From Bacillus sp. ISL-7 (lineage in GTDB: Bacteria; Bacillota; Bacilli; Bacillales_B; DSM-18226): a stretch of 33,454 nt of DNA. The notes beneath the pieces were generated by a model. It saw only the letters and a list, made by a program, of their open reading frames with translations. It was not told the origin of the DNA and ran no database searches. Positions 8,360 to 16,537 of the stretch are shown piece by piece; the stretch's first letter is position 1, and every line of letters starts with the position of its first letter. The stretch lies in the NCBI RefSeq assembly GCF_018613065.1, contig NZ_JAGGQW010000067.1, positions 1-33,454 on the forward strand. The letters run 5' to 3'. The translations under genes were made by a program, and so were the position numbers.

Positions 8360-8941
8360 TCAGTAAGGATAATCTATTTTATTTACATATCCGTATGACC
8401 CTTTATTCGAGATTACTTTTCCTGGTACTCCTACTACAACTCCATTATCAGGAACATCTTTTGTTACTACGCAGTTTGCCCCAATAGCTACGTTGTTTCC
8501 AATTTTTACAGCACCTACAATCTTAGCGCCAGGTCCAATGCATACGTTGTTTCCTATAGTAGGATACCCTTCATTTACTCCACGGCTTGCTCTTCCTATT
8601 GTTACTCCCTGGCTGAGATTTAAATTATCTCCAATTACTGATCTCTCATTAACCGTTATACCGCCAAAGTGACCAATATACAAACCTTTACCTATTTTTG
8701 TATTATAAGGAAGGTCTATACCGTATTTAAAGCCGTATTTACGTAATAGTAGTCAAATGATAAGAAGCATTGGTTTATAAAACTTACCTTTGGTATGAAC
8801 CGAACGTGCTACCCTTGCCCAAAAGCTATATTTAAAACCTGGTTCAAATATAAAGCTTTTAATGAAAATTTTTGCATTTATTCTTCCGTGATATCTATAT
8901 AAATCCGAAAGAATCAACTTTTTCGTCTTTGCGACTATCAT
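8360..8941 (-). pseudogene. serine O-acetyltransferase-like hexapeptide-repeat protein, one nonsense codon
   Basis: The gene encodes a CysE-like left-handed beta-helix acetyltransferase, of the kind often found in exopolysaccharide clusters. The N-terminal part (8753-8941, starting MIVAKTKKLILSDLYRYHG) ends at an in-frame TGA at 8753-8755. The same frame then continues without a gap through LLLRKYGFKYGIDLPYNTKIG into hexapeptide repeats (YIGHFGGITV, LSQGVTIGRAS, IGNNVCIGPGA, IGNNVAIGANC, GVVVGVPGKV). With one codon restored it would be 193 residues, a normal length. The TGA lies where an Arg (CGA) would be plausible, so a single C-to-T change may explain it. Internal initiation at TTG or ATA near 8683 would lack the N-terminal helical domain. 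Confidence 0.85.
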
Positions 8942-9030
8942 TGTTATTGTCCTTCTCCTTTTACCATTATAATTTTATTTTAGTATAATGGATTTCGGGG
9001 AAATTTGTAATAAAATGTAAAATTGTGTCG

Positions 9031-10650
9031 TTAATTATTAATTTGCTTCCAATCAGTGCTGGAAGATGTGCCAACTGCCATATAAGCGATTTTGTTTGTA
9101 GTATCAATAAAAACTTGACCAACAAATGAAGGAGTCGTAGTCGGTGCTGCTGTACCCGTTAAGATACTAACTATAATTCTTTCAGCGGTGCCATCAAAGA
9201 ATCGGAGAGAGCCTGTATTAGATTGAACACGTAAATCTCCCAATGTTGGTACAGCAGGTTGAGTCGTTCCCAAACGGAGAGTACCGTTTACTTTGTTATA
9301 GTCATAAAAACTATCAATTCCTACAGCTTTATAGGTTCCTGTAATTTCTGTTCCTGCCACGTCATTTAAAAATCCAGTTTGAACTTCATTGTTGCCCAAT
9401 TTAAATTTAAAGAGAGTGGAGTCGGAATTGATTGCAGCAGTCGAAGCACCCATTAACAGATTATCCTCGATCGAAATTCTTCGACAAGTAGAGCTCCCAT
9501 TTGTGTTTCCATTTTTCAAAAACTCAATCAGGTAGTTAGCCCCTTTCATATAAACTTTATTCTTTTTAAATATAAATTGATTAATGTATAAAAGATTACC
9601 TGCGACGGTACTTTTAAACACTAATGCTCTAGGATTCGGATATTTGGTTGTATTAGAACATAAAAAATTGTTGTTTTCAATGACACCCGATAATACTATA
9701 TTTCCGTTTCCTGTTACATCATTATCATTCACAACTAAGATAGCTGTATTTGAATATTCAAGATGATTGTTTAAAATATTCACAGCATCAAGCGTATTTG
9801 TTTTAATATGAGCTGTCGGATTATCCCACAAATTATTATTTTCAATGTTAATATCACTCGTTGAGTTAGTGGAGTTAATTAATTCTATTCCGTAGGTATT
9901 TCCTGTAAAGTTGTTGTTCCTTATCGTCGAAATAGATAACCCTTTGATTTTCAATCCTGCGTTTTGAAATCCTCCGTTAAAATGGCAATCAAGTATATCT
10001 AGTTCACTTAGGTTATTAATTCTAATACCATTTTGTGCTACGGAACCATCTGAAGTTAAACGCAACCCTTGAATTTTCATAGCGTAAATCCATCTTGTCG
10101 GATCGGTATGTTGAACTTTTATGGCATCTCCTGTTCCCGAATAACGGATGGTTGCGCCTTTTCCATAACCAAGACCTGTATTTCCTTTTTTGAAATGGGC
10201 ATACACGAAAATGGAAGTAGTAATATTCAATGTTCCAGAGGTCCAATAGTTAGCAGCAGGAAAATAAACAATCCCTATACTTTTTTGAGCAGCATTAATA
10301 ATATTTTGAATAGCAGTGGTATCATCATCAGCCAATAGCGTAAATCCACTATCTTGATAATACTTTCCGTCTGCTGTTTTATAGTAATTAGCGTTTCCTT
10401 TCGCTCCAACTAAAGGAGCAGGAGGATACATAACATTGTAAGACATACTATTTAGTTGGTTCGCCTTATCCGCCATCTGTGTCGAAAAAATATCTATTTT
10501 TTCTGAAATGTTACTCCCGTCTTTATCTAGAACCATCCTTTCATTTGTTTTAAGTAAATTCAATTTCTCACCTTCCCTTTTGATCGTATAGCCAAAAAAG
10601 AATGCTAGAATCCAAAGTAATAGGTTTACTAAGAAGTTCCTTCGAATCAA
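9031..10650 (-). CDS. membrane-anchored right-handed parallel beta-helix protein (pectate-lyase-like)
   Basis: The protein has about 539 residues. A short cytoplasmic RR-rich start and one hydrophobic segment (LVNLLLWILAFFFGY) act as a signal anchor. A short helical linker around 30-65 follows. The motif DDTTAIQNIINAAQ, then GIVYFPAANYWTSGTLNI, is typical of pectate-lyase-3/tailspike-like beta-helices. The central region is rich in N-N-N ladder motifs (IRNNNFTGN, IENNNLWDN, ILNNHLEYS). The C-terminal about 90 residues (TLRLGTTQPAVPTLGDLRV...) resemble phage tail-fibre ends. The start is put at TTG 10650 because AGAGGTGAT lies just upstream. The substrate is probably a polysaccharide, but no catalytic residues could be assigned, so a lyase or hydrolase activity is only an inference. 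Confidence 0.75.
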   Translation of the reverse strand: MIRRNFLVNLLLWILAFFFGYTIKREGEKLNLLKTNERMVLDKDGSNISEKIDIFSTQMADKANQLNSMSYNVMYPPAPLVGAKGNANYYKTADGKYYQDSGFTLLADDDTTAIQNIINAAQKSIGIVYFPAANYWTSGTLNITTSIFVYAHFKKGNTGLGYGKGATIRYSGTGDAIKVQHTDPTRWIYAMKIQGLRLTSDGSVAQNGIRINNLSELDILDCHFNGGFQNAGLKIKGLSISTIRNNNFTGNTYGIELINSTNSTSDINIENNNLWDNPTAHIKTNTLDAVNILNNHLEYSNTAILVVNDNDVTGNGNIVLSGVIENNNFLCSNTTKYPNPRALVFKSTVAGNLLYINQFIFKKNKVYMKGANYLIEFLKNGNTNGSSTCRRISIEDNLLMGASTAAINSDSTLFKFKLGNNEVQTGFLNDVAGTEITGTYKAVGIDSFYDYNKVNGTLRLGTTQPAVPTLGDLRVQSNTGSLRFFDGTAERIIVSILTGTAAPTTTPSFVGQVFIDTTNKIAYMAVGTSSSTDWKQINN

Positions 10651-10805
10651 AATGATCACCTCTCATTAACTATACTTCAAAACTAGCTTCCAGAAAAGCC
10701 AAGATACTACCTATCTATAAATCGCAACAATCTCAATTCCTGCAGGTATCATTTGCGTTACATAACAATGTAAAACTTGTTGGGCTGTCCTAAAGAAAAT
10801 TTAAT

Positions 10806-10880
10806 CCCCGTGACTGTCACGCCTCGAATTTTGTCGAAGATTGATAGTTTTTTTAGTTTTAGGAAATGATAGAATGGAGT
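10806..10880 (+). promoter_or_regulatory. Spo0A-type promoter module, copy 1 (orphan)
   Basis: A TGTCGAA 0A box at 10832-10838 is followed two bases later by TTGATA (10841-10846), a 23-base spacer and TAGAAT (10870-10875). The 75-bp segment is a near copy of 32855-32925. On + there is no ORF downstream, only the hairpin at 10911-10938, so the transcript would be about 55 nt. On - it lies 150 bp upstream of the beta-helix gene. Confidence 0.55.
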
Positions 10881-10910
10881 GAAAAACGTTCTAGACTGTT
10901 CAATTATAAA

Positions 10911-10938
10911 AAACCATGCTGTTTTTCCAGCATGGTTT
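10911..10938. terminator. terminator after the 79-residue hypothetical gene
   Basis: A 10-bp perfect stem, AAACCATGCT with its complement and an 8-base loop, is followed by T-rich sequence on the - strand. It lies 15 bases past the stop of the gene at 10953-11192. Confidence 0.8.
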
Positions 10939-10952
10939 AATTGTTTTATGTA

Positions 10953-11192
10953 TTATTCCGGGAATGCAGCCATCAATTCACGTAAATCTTGGACGGCTAG
11001 ATTCACACTCTCTTCTTTATTTTCATGAGATCCAGATTCTGATAAATCATAGTGGTGAAGATAGGAATTTCTAGCGAAGCTTTTATAACCTTCAGGCACC
11101 GTAAATATCTCGACAATAATCGTGAAACTATTGTCTATGTACATTTTTCTAATCTCTAGTTCTTCACCGTATATTTCTGATACAATCCTCAT
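10953..11192 (-). CDS. small hypothetical protein (79 aa)
   Basis: This acidic, probably cytosolic protein starts MRIVSEIYGEELEIRK and alternates beta-strand-like segments (FTIIVEIFTV) with a C-terminal helix (NLAVQDLRELMAAF). A strong AGGAGG lies 8 bases before the ATG and a terminator follows, so it is very likely a real single-gene unit. No family is recognised. Confidence 0.7.
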   Translation of the reverse strand: MRIVSEIYGEELEIRKMYIDNSFTIIVEIFTVPEGYKSFARNSYLHHYDLSESGSHENKEESVNLAVQDLRELMAAFPE

Positions 11193-11285
11193 TCAAATAA
11201 CCTCCTGTCTAGAAAGTAAAGGGATTCATAGCTTCATATATTTAAAAAATTGGTTTTCATATAATAGTATACTCCTAAAAATAGG

Positions 11286-11316
11286 AAAAGTAAGATCAGA
11301 TTTAACTCTTACTTTT
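11286..11316 (-). terminator. terminator after the XRE gene
   Basis: The stem AAAAGTAAGA pairs with TCTTACTTTT around an 11-base loop. It lies 34 bases past the stop of the XRE regulator at 11350. Confidence 0.7.
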
Positions 11317-11349
11317 CTAAGTTATTAGCTAAATGAGATAGATCCTTTC

Positions 11350-11613
11350 TTATTTTTCAGGCTCATCTTCGAAGAAACGGACAAAATCAATCGTTTTACC
11401 CATTTCACCAACGAGGTTTTCAGCCTTCATCCCCAATCCTATTGCGAGCATAATGATGGTTGCAAAGGATGGACTTTTTTGGTTTCTTTCAAGGTCGCTA
11501 ATATACGAGCGATCTAATTTGCAGCGATGGGCTAATTCCTCTTGAGACAAACCTGCAGCAAGCCGCAACGGTTTTAGTGCTTCACCTATGTAAAGGGCCT
11601 TTTCTTTTTTCAA
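11350..11613 (-). CDS. XRE-family HTH regulator, short
   Basis: This 87-residue protein is almost entirely one lambda-Cro/XRE helix-turn-helix. It reads IGEALKPLRLAAGLSQEELA, then HRCKLDRSYISDLERNQKSP, then SFATIIMLAIGL. A short acidic tail follows. TTG 11613 is chosen as the start because AAGGAGA lies 6 bases upstream. The open frame reaches 11745 but without a ribosome site. It is about 40 percent alike by eye to the XRE protein at 11821, and the pair lie downstream of comK on the same strand. Such small XRE proteins usually act as dimeric repressors. The target is unknown. Confidence 0.85.
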   Translation of the reverse strand: MKKEKALYIGEALKPLRLAAGLSQEELAHRCKLDRSYISDLERNQKSPSFATIIMLAIGLGMKAENLVGEMGKTIDFVRFFEDEPEK

Positions 11614-11820
11614 GGAAATTCTCCTTTTTAAGACCATTACATAACTTGACACTGGATTGCTCCACGGGCTATAGCCTACAAAACACATCGAATGGAAAAA
11701 ATAATTTATATTTGTACAGTTTAACAGCTTTACTAAAATAGACACATAAAAAGGGTACTAGAAGTCTTGATCTTCCAATCAGGTATTTGGAATGCTTGGC
11801 TTTTATTTTAATAATAAGTC

Positions 11821-12084
11821 TCAGTCTTGATTATCAGAATCATCCTTCGACCACTTGTTCTCGGTATGTTGTTCTACTTCCATTAACATTTCAGAAGCTT
11901 TCATTTCTAGACCGATAGCAAGAGCCATGATTGTGTCCAGGCTAGGTTTTTTAATATTTCTTTCCATTAAACTGATATAGGATGGATGTCGAATGCAGCG
12001 GTAGGCCAACGCTTCTTGGGAAAGCTGCTGCGCATTCCTTAATTTTTTTAATACGGATCCGAAGTGAGAAATTGAATTATCCAA
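11821..12084 (-). CDS. XRE-family HTH regulator, short
   Basis: This 87-residue protein has an XRE HTH (VLKKLRNAQQLSQEALAYRC, then IRHPSYISLMERNIKKPSLD) and a charged tail. TTG 12084 is preferred because AAAGGGG lies 6 bases before it. The frame could also start at TTG 12102. It begins 41 bases after the comK stop, close enough for one transcript. The next XRE gene is 207 bases further on. The shared order comK-xre-xre suggests the regulators belong to the competence-like locus. The recognition helices differ between the two, so their operators probably differ. Confidence 0.85.
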   Translation of the reverse strand: MDNSISHFGSVLKKLRNAQQLSQEALAYRCIRHPSYISLMERNIKKPSLDTIMALAIGLEMKASEMLMEVEQHTENKWSKDDSDNQD

Positions 12085-12125
12085 AGAATTACCCCTTTTC
12101 AATGATATAGTCCAGGTCTGATCAA

Positions 12126-12737
12126 TTATTTATGGTCATCTTCTAGGTTACTAAAATTGTATTTTCCTGTGTTCTCCTTTGTTAACTGATGTCCTTTTTG
12201 GGGTTCGAGGTAAAAAGTGAGCGGACCTGGATGGTTTCCTCTTTTCATAGATATCTGCATTAATTGATTGGCTATGTGAATCCTATTATTAAAGAATGTT
12301 AATTTTGAATCAACGATAATGGAATGACCGTTACTTAATTCGACCTTAGTCTTGTTTCCCATCGCTTTTGTTCTCACAATATGTTCAGGGCTAAACCAAA
12401 TACAATCTCCCTTATGAGGTGATTTGTTTGGAAACAGGCAAATACGCAAGTAAGGGTTGACGATGATTGGGCACCTCGCCCGTTCACCAAGGATGAGTTT
12501 TGCGCTGGCCATCGCCCCTCTTAAATCGTATCCTATGTAATTTAAGGTATCGTCTAATAGTTGTAGCGGTGTTCGATCAACCAGAAAAGACGAACCTCCT
12601 GCCATGACTCGTGCACACAGCTTGCCATAACAATCATATTCTCCCATCAGTAAGATCATTTTCTTTTCAATAAAATAGCTTTTTTGAATAATAATGGTCT
12701 TCCTCTCCTTTAAATCATTTGATATGAAAAAAGGCAT
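12126..12737 (-). CDS. comK: ComK-family competence transcription factor
   Basis: ComK is the master activator of late competence genes. It binds pairs of AT-boxes in the minor groove. The core region is recognisable against B. subtilis ComK: PLQLLDDTLNYIGYDLRGAM, then CPIIVNPYLRICLFPNKSPH, then CIWFSPEHI and ELSNGHSIIVD. The ATG at 12737 gives 203 residues but lacks a good ribosome site. A far better site, AAAGGAGAGG at 12702-12711, precedes three ATT codons at 12695-12687. A start there would give 189 residues, close to the 192 of the B. subtilis protein. The C-terminus is shorter and diverged. Many Bacillaceae have two ComK paralogues, and this may be the secondary one. Confidence 0.85.
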   Translation of the reverse strand: MPFFISNDLKERKTIIIQKSYFIEKKMILLMGEYDCYGKLCARVMAGGSSFLVDRTPLQLLDDTLNYIGYDLRGAMASAKLILGERARCPIIVNPYLRICLFPNKSPHKGDCIWFSPEHIVRTKAMGNKTKVELSNGHSIIVDSKLTFFNNRIHIANQLMQISMKRGNHPGPLTFYLEPQKGHQLTKENTGKYNFSNLEDDHK

Positions 12738-13122
12738 ACCTACTACTATAACTGTTATGTACTGCCCGTTGGAAAGGAGGGTTGTGCGTTCATTTATATG
12801 TATGGATCGTCTCTGACTACTTTGGCAGCTTGCGGGTAGATTTCTCACTTAGCAGGTATCATTGTTTAACCTATTTGCTCAGTCGAGATTATTTTGAAAT
12901 ATGTTAATCATTGCCTCTCGATATTAATCATATCGTAATCGGGACTATATTACTACGGACTAAAGTATGTGGATTCGCCATAATTCGTGTTATTTCGTGA
13001 CAATCCAGTGACAGAATTAAATGCCTATCGCGGCCAGAAATGTGACTAATCCTACGGGGTGGAAGTAGTATAGTGAAACCCAAAAACATGATCTCTACAC
13101 CAAAACCGTTATCACTAAACTG

Positions 13123-13953
13123 TTAATGATTTAGATTGGAATCCAGACAAAATACAATTTTCTCATCATTCACATCAAACTTCTCTTCGAGTGCTTCATG
13201 ATAAAGTATGAAAAACTTATTGTCTAAGATTCCATAAAAATAGCCGAATGGATTTTTGATGTTGCTGTTGAACTTCAGCTTCCTAATGAGCTGCTTAAAG
13301 GATTGGATGGCGACATCTAAGATTAGTTCGGGATCATTTTCCCAATGGTGTTGATAGGCAGTAATTTTCACGATTTTCCAATACTCTTCGATGATCTTTG
13401 CTTCAGGAAAGTAGCATTTGACCAGCTGAACAAAAGGCTGTGGAATTCGGTCACTCACATAGGTATGATCTAATTCGAAGGGTTCTTCTTTACGTTCTTT
13501 TATCTTTTGATCTTTTTCAGTTTTTAAAAGATTATTAGTTTCTTTAGGGTGGTTCAAGGTTTCCTTTTTGGGTAGTTCATTTGAAGGAAAGCGATTAAAC
13601 GAATACAAGTTACTAGACTGCGAACCATTTTTCCTTTCTGTTTCATAAACCGTTAGGATTCCCAAATCCTTTGCTTTTTGAATCATTCGTTTAAAGGTAG
13701 AGCGTGAGATGCCATGATCGCTGTATTCAGCATGAATCGCTTTTAAAATGGTCCCTATTTTCGCATTGCAAACGCCAGGTATTTTGGCAGAAAAACGAAC
13801 CAGCCGCTTCAGTCCAACCAGTGCTCCTTTTGAAAAGTTTTGTTTGTGTACCGCTAACCACATCTCGATATGGGTATTCAATTCCTGTAGCGAACTAAAT
13901 TGTGAAAACTGCTCGAATCCTTCGATATTACCGGATTTTAAACCTACCATTTC
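13123..13953 (-). CDS. winged-helix protein, replication-initiator-like
   Basis: The protein has 276 residues. Around 50-140 there is a winged-helix domain: ALVGLKRLVRFSAKIPGVCN, then ILKAIHAEYSDHGISRSTFK, then a wing ending SSNLYSFNRF. A charged linker (about 140-175) and a helical C-terminal domain follow (FVQLVKCYFPEAKIIEEYWK...). This layout is common in chromosomal 'helix-turn-helix' proteins of Bacillus that resemble plasmid replication or primosome proteins. Its precise role is unknown. ATG 13953 is chosen because GGAAGGG is 8 bases upstream. TTG 13995 is also in frame. Direct repeats and a palindrome upstream suggest self-regulation. Confidence 0.7.
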   Translation of the reverse strand, partial: EMVGLKSGNIEGFEQFSQFSSLQELNTHIEMWLAVHKQNFSKGALVGLKRLVRFSAKIPGVCNAKIGTILKAIHAEYSDHGISRSTFKRMIQKAKDLGILTVYETERKNGSQSSNLYSFNRFPSNELPKKETLNHPKETNNLLKTEKDQKIKERKEEPFELDHTYVSDRIPQPFVQLVKCYFPEAKIIEEYWKIVKITAYQHHWENDPELILDVAIQSFKQLIRKLKFNSNIKNPFGYFYGILDNKFFILYHEALEEKFDVNDEKIVFCLDSNLNH

Positions 13954-14051
13954 ATACACCCTTCCACCGCATTGAATTGTCTTTCCAATCGTCAAGTTAA
14001 CGATTCTAGCACCTCAACAATATCGGGTTTGGCTACGTAAATCGAACGACT

Positions 14052-14133
14052 AAAAATCACTTTTGGCGCCGTTTTTGTAACGAAATGCATCAAAAAGGGG
14101 GTCAAAAGTGACTTTTGAAGCCAATTTTTGCAA
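14052..14133. promoter_or_regulatory. direct repeats and palindrome upstream of the winged-helix gene
   Basis: Two copies of a 29-30-base segment (14052-14080 and 14104-14133) share CACTTTTGG/GACTTTTGA, then GCC and TTTTTG. The second forms the palindrome TCAAAAGTGACTTTTGA (14102-14118). They lie 100-180 bp upstream of the winged-helix gene on -, a plausible operator or iteron pair. Confidence 0.5.
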
Positions 14134-14299
14134 TTTCAGCTAGTTTTCATATCATTTGCATCTGTAACCCCGAAAGGGGTGTTAATACCTGATTTTGATA
14201 ACCTTCTATATTTATTCTGTTAACTAAGTTTTCTAGAGGACACTTAGTAAAACCCACCTATTTAAATGGGGGGAAATCCTAATTCAGTTGCCCATTTGG

Positions 14300-14798
14300 G
14301 TTCCCTTTTTCAAAAAGGCTTTGTTGGAGACAGTGATCGACATTCTTTTCAGGTATTTGAAGCGATAAGTCCAGTCATGGTGGGTGATGAGGCGAGTTTT
14401 AACCAATCGTTTGTGTAAAAGGAGAAAAACAAGGTATTTGCCAAAGAATGCAGTATTTAGACGAAAATGATCATTATTGCTAATCTGGAGGAATAATCTA
14501 TTAAAATCTAGTCGATCACCGACAATTATTTTACCCGAATCCAGTGGGAAAGCTTTAAACAACGGGATTTATCCCATTTTTACACAATCGTTTGATTAAC
14601 ATGCCAAGTTGGAAGAACCCGTCGATGATTGTAGAAAGCCATTTTTATTGGCTAGATTTGTAGTATTTGAGAAGTAAGCAGAGCTTTTCCTCGACAAGAA
14701 ATTCTCTTGAATCGAGGCTAAAGTTCTTTTTTACAAAGGGTTTGTGGCACTTTCAATCAAACGTTTAATTAGGAAGAATTCGATCGTCTTTTGTCGAA
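14300..14798 (+). repeat. dispersed surface-locus repeat, copy A (long, diverged)
   Basis: The 5' part (14300-14425) aligns with 32128-32250 (GTTCCTTTTT, GTTGGAGACA/GTTGAAGATA, TTTGAAGSGATAA, CGTTTGTGTA). The 3' part keeps the conserved layout: CTCGACAA at 14690-14697, CAAACGTTTA at 14758-14767, then TGTCGAA at 14792-14798. Two further CAATCGTTTG sites lie at 14404-14413 and 14585-14594. No gene is supported in 13996-14897. A - strand open frame at 14284-14562 is rejected because it lies wholly inside the repeat. Confidence 0.6.
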
Positions 14799-14838
14799 GT
14801 TGGCAGGTGCTGATTGGTGGAAAATGGTAGAATAAAAG
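14786..14838 (+). promoter_or_regulatory. Spo0A-type promoter module, copy 2, for the Mrr gene
   Basis: TGTCGAA (14792-14798) is followed by TTGGCA (14800-14805), a 22-base spacer and TAGAAT (14828-14833). The predicted start of transcription is near 14840, about 58 bases before the TTG start of the Mrr-like gene. This matches known Spo0A-activated sigma-A promoters such as spoIIG in having a box beside -35 and an over-long spacer. Confidence 0.6.
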
Positions 14839-14897
14839 TGTTAAATGAAATGAAAATGATCATGATTGATGTATTTGCTAGAATTGGGGGGATTTCA

Positions 14898-15620
14898 TTG
14901 AGTAAGAAGAGAACAAAGAAACAACAGAGAGATTTAGAAAATGGTTTATACATATTCCTTTTATTGGTTGCTGGAGTTTCCTATTACTTTACCCAAAAAC
15001 TTTATCCAACACTGATGATTGTAGGAGTGGTCGTGATATTTATCATTGTTGTCGTTGTATTTAAAGTTAAAAGGGAAAAAGAGCGGTTAAGGAATTCTGG
15101 AATTGAGGATATTGATAGGATGGACGGCATTCAGTTCGAGCATTATCTAAAGGAACTTTATTTATCCAGAGGATATGCTGCAGAGGTAACAAGTGCCAGT
15201 GGTGATTATGGTGCAGATCTATTGCTTAAGAAGGATGGAAAAAAGATTGTTGTTCAAGCAAAGCGGTATGCAAAGGATGTAGGTATAAAAGCAGTTCAAG
15301 AGGTAATGGGAGCAAAATCGTATTATCAGGCAGAGGAAGCTTGGGTCGTTTCAAATAGTTATTTTACAAAAGCAGCAAGAGAACTAGCAAGTAAAGGCCA
15401 AGTGTTGCTGGTGGATAGAGATGAGCTAATTGATTATATACTGATATTAAATCCAGGAAGTACAAAGCCAGTTCCGTCAAAAAGGATACTTTCTGACTCT
15501 AGCAGTTCTAATGAAACATGTAGTAAATGTGGCAGCCCTATGGTCTTAAAGAAAGGGAAAAGAGGGGAATTTCTAGGGTGCAGTAGTTTTCCAAAGTGCC
15601 GAAATACGAAGAATTTATAA
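14898..15620 (+). CDS. membrane-anchored Mrr-type restriction endonuclease-like protein with zinc ribbon
   Basis: The protein has 240 residues. Two hydrophobic segments (about 16-31 and 37-55) anchor it. An Mrr_cat (PD-(D/E)xK) domain follows: [19 protein letters not shown], then GADLL with Asp107, then VVQAKR with Gln120 and Lys122, then a C-terminal [13 protein letters not shown] motif. The last 35 residues form a topoisomerase-type C4 zinc ribbon (CSKCG...GCSSFPKC). TTG 14898 is chosen because GGGGGG is 6 bases upstream and a promoter covers the earlier in-frame ATG. Such proteins are often annotated as restriction endonucleases. The role may be foreign-DNA defence or a DNA-handling function at the membrane. 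The catalytic residues look intact. Confidence 0.8.
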   Translation: MSKKRTKKQQRDLENGLYIFLLLVAGVSYYFTQKLYPTLMIVGVVVIFIIVVVVFKVKREKERLRNSGIEDIDRMDGIQFEHYLKELYLSRGYAAEVTSASGDYGADLLLKKDGKKIVVQAKRYAKDVGIKAVQEVMGAKSYYQAEEAWVVSNSYFTKAARELASKGQVLLVDRDELIDYILILNPGSTKPVPSKRILSDSSSSNETCSKCGSPMVLKKGKRGEFLGCSSFPKCRNTKNL

Positions 15621-15714
15621 ATTTAATAAGTCTTACCTAAAAAATGCCGAGGGTTTGATAGACGATGTGGTAGCGTGGGGATGTAAATGAGGAAACGAAG
15701 AGTCATCTATCTCG

Positions 15715-15736
15715 CATGAGAACCGTCCCTGTGGAG
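15715..15736 (+). repeat. short dispersed repeat, shared with 17971-18000
   Basis: The sequence CATGAGAACCGTCCCTGTGGAG recurs at 17971-18000 with an 8-base insertion. This GAACCGTCCC-type sequence is part of a hairpin there. It lies in the leader of the hydrolase gene. Confidence 0.55.
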
Positions 15737-15770
15737 TTCAGTAGGTTAAAAGAGTAGAAAGGAGTTATCG

Positions 15771-16464
15771 ATGAAGAAACTATTAATGATTGTAGTAGTC
15801 GCCTTTGTAATGTTAGGAATTAATACGATGGTTCTACAAGACTTGCTATTTTTACCTTGGCCAATTAGGTTTGGCCTTACGTGAACACTTTAATCCTAAG
15901 ACCGGTGGAGACGATGCCTACAATGCATATTTTAACCGTAATGGTGCATTAAACGCTAAAGTAATCTATGGTTATTGGTTTCTTTCAGGAATGAGCAAGA
16001 ATTATTATGGATATAGTACTTATAACTGGGGTGCAGCACAAGCAAAACTTGCTTTGAAAGCTTATCAGGATATGAAGAATGTTTACAAGAGCAAGTTAAG
16101 ACCTGTCCTTTTTATAGATGCTGAAAATGGTGGCGGTAGTCTGGATAAAGGGGCTTACAAAAATAATCAATCCATTTATAAGGGATTTGTAGATTATATT
16201 AATAAATATGGTAAAGGGATTAAACCTGGCACTTATTCATCTGCGGGGGATTGGGGATTGGTGATGGGGAATTTTAAGCCGTTAATTCCTGGTTACTATT
16301 GGCTTGCATCGTATCCATATTCATCAGCAGGGGTTCCGAAGAAAGAAAAACTAACCACATCTTATTCGTTGTGGAAAAACTTCCCTTACACATCCGAAAA
16401 ACCAATTATTTATCAATATTGGGGATATGGGCATGATTACAATGTTGCTCGTAAATTACCTTAA
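15771..16464 (+). pseudogene. secreted TIM-barrel glycoside hydrolase-like protein (GH25/DUF1906-like), frameshifted
   Basis: ATG 15771 has GGAG 6 bases upstream and begins a signal peptide (MKKLLMIVVVAFVMLGINTM). That frame stops at TGA 15882. The body of the protein is in the next frame from about 15871: ALREHFNPKTGGDDAYNAYF, then VIYGYWF, RPVLFIDAENGG, FVDYINKYGKGIKPGTYSSA, YYWLASYPY, IIYQYWGYGHDYN. This is the layout of GH25/DUF1906-like barrels that cleave cell-wall or other glycans. The N-terminal strand with the usual first catalytic Asp is missing, so a small deletion of some 30-60 bases is more likely than a single-base slip. The body could be made from TTG 15871, but with no ribosome site or secretion signal. 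Confidence 0.65.
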
Positions 16465-16484
16465 ACAATAATTTTATGTAAAAT

Positions 16485-16523
16485 AGAAAAACTCAAACCA
16501 TTACGATTGGTTTGAGTTTCTCT
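16485..16523. terminator. bidirectional terminator
   Basis: A 12-bp stem, AAACTCAAACCA/TGGTTTGAGTTT, separates the convergent genes ending at 16464 (+) and 16538 (-). Confidence 0.85.
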
Positions 16524-16537
16524 ATTATAAGGATTAT

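Noticed and set aside
8753..8755. Selenocysteine or other recoding at the TGA
   Set aside because: No SECIS-like hairpin was seen just downstream, and the family has no selenocysteine at this position. A nonsense mutation is simpler.
14284..14562. - strand open frame of 92 codons
   Set aside because: It lies entirely in repeat copy A, has no ribosome site, and the similar DNA in copy D does not keep the frame.
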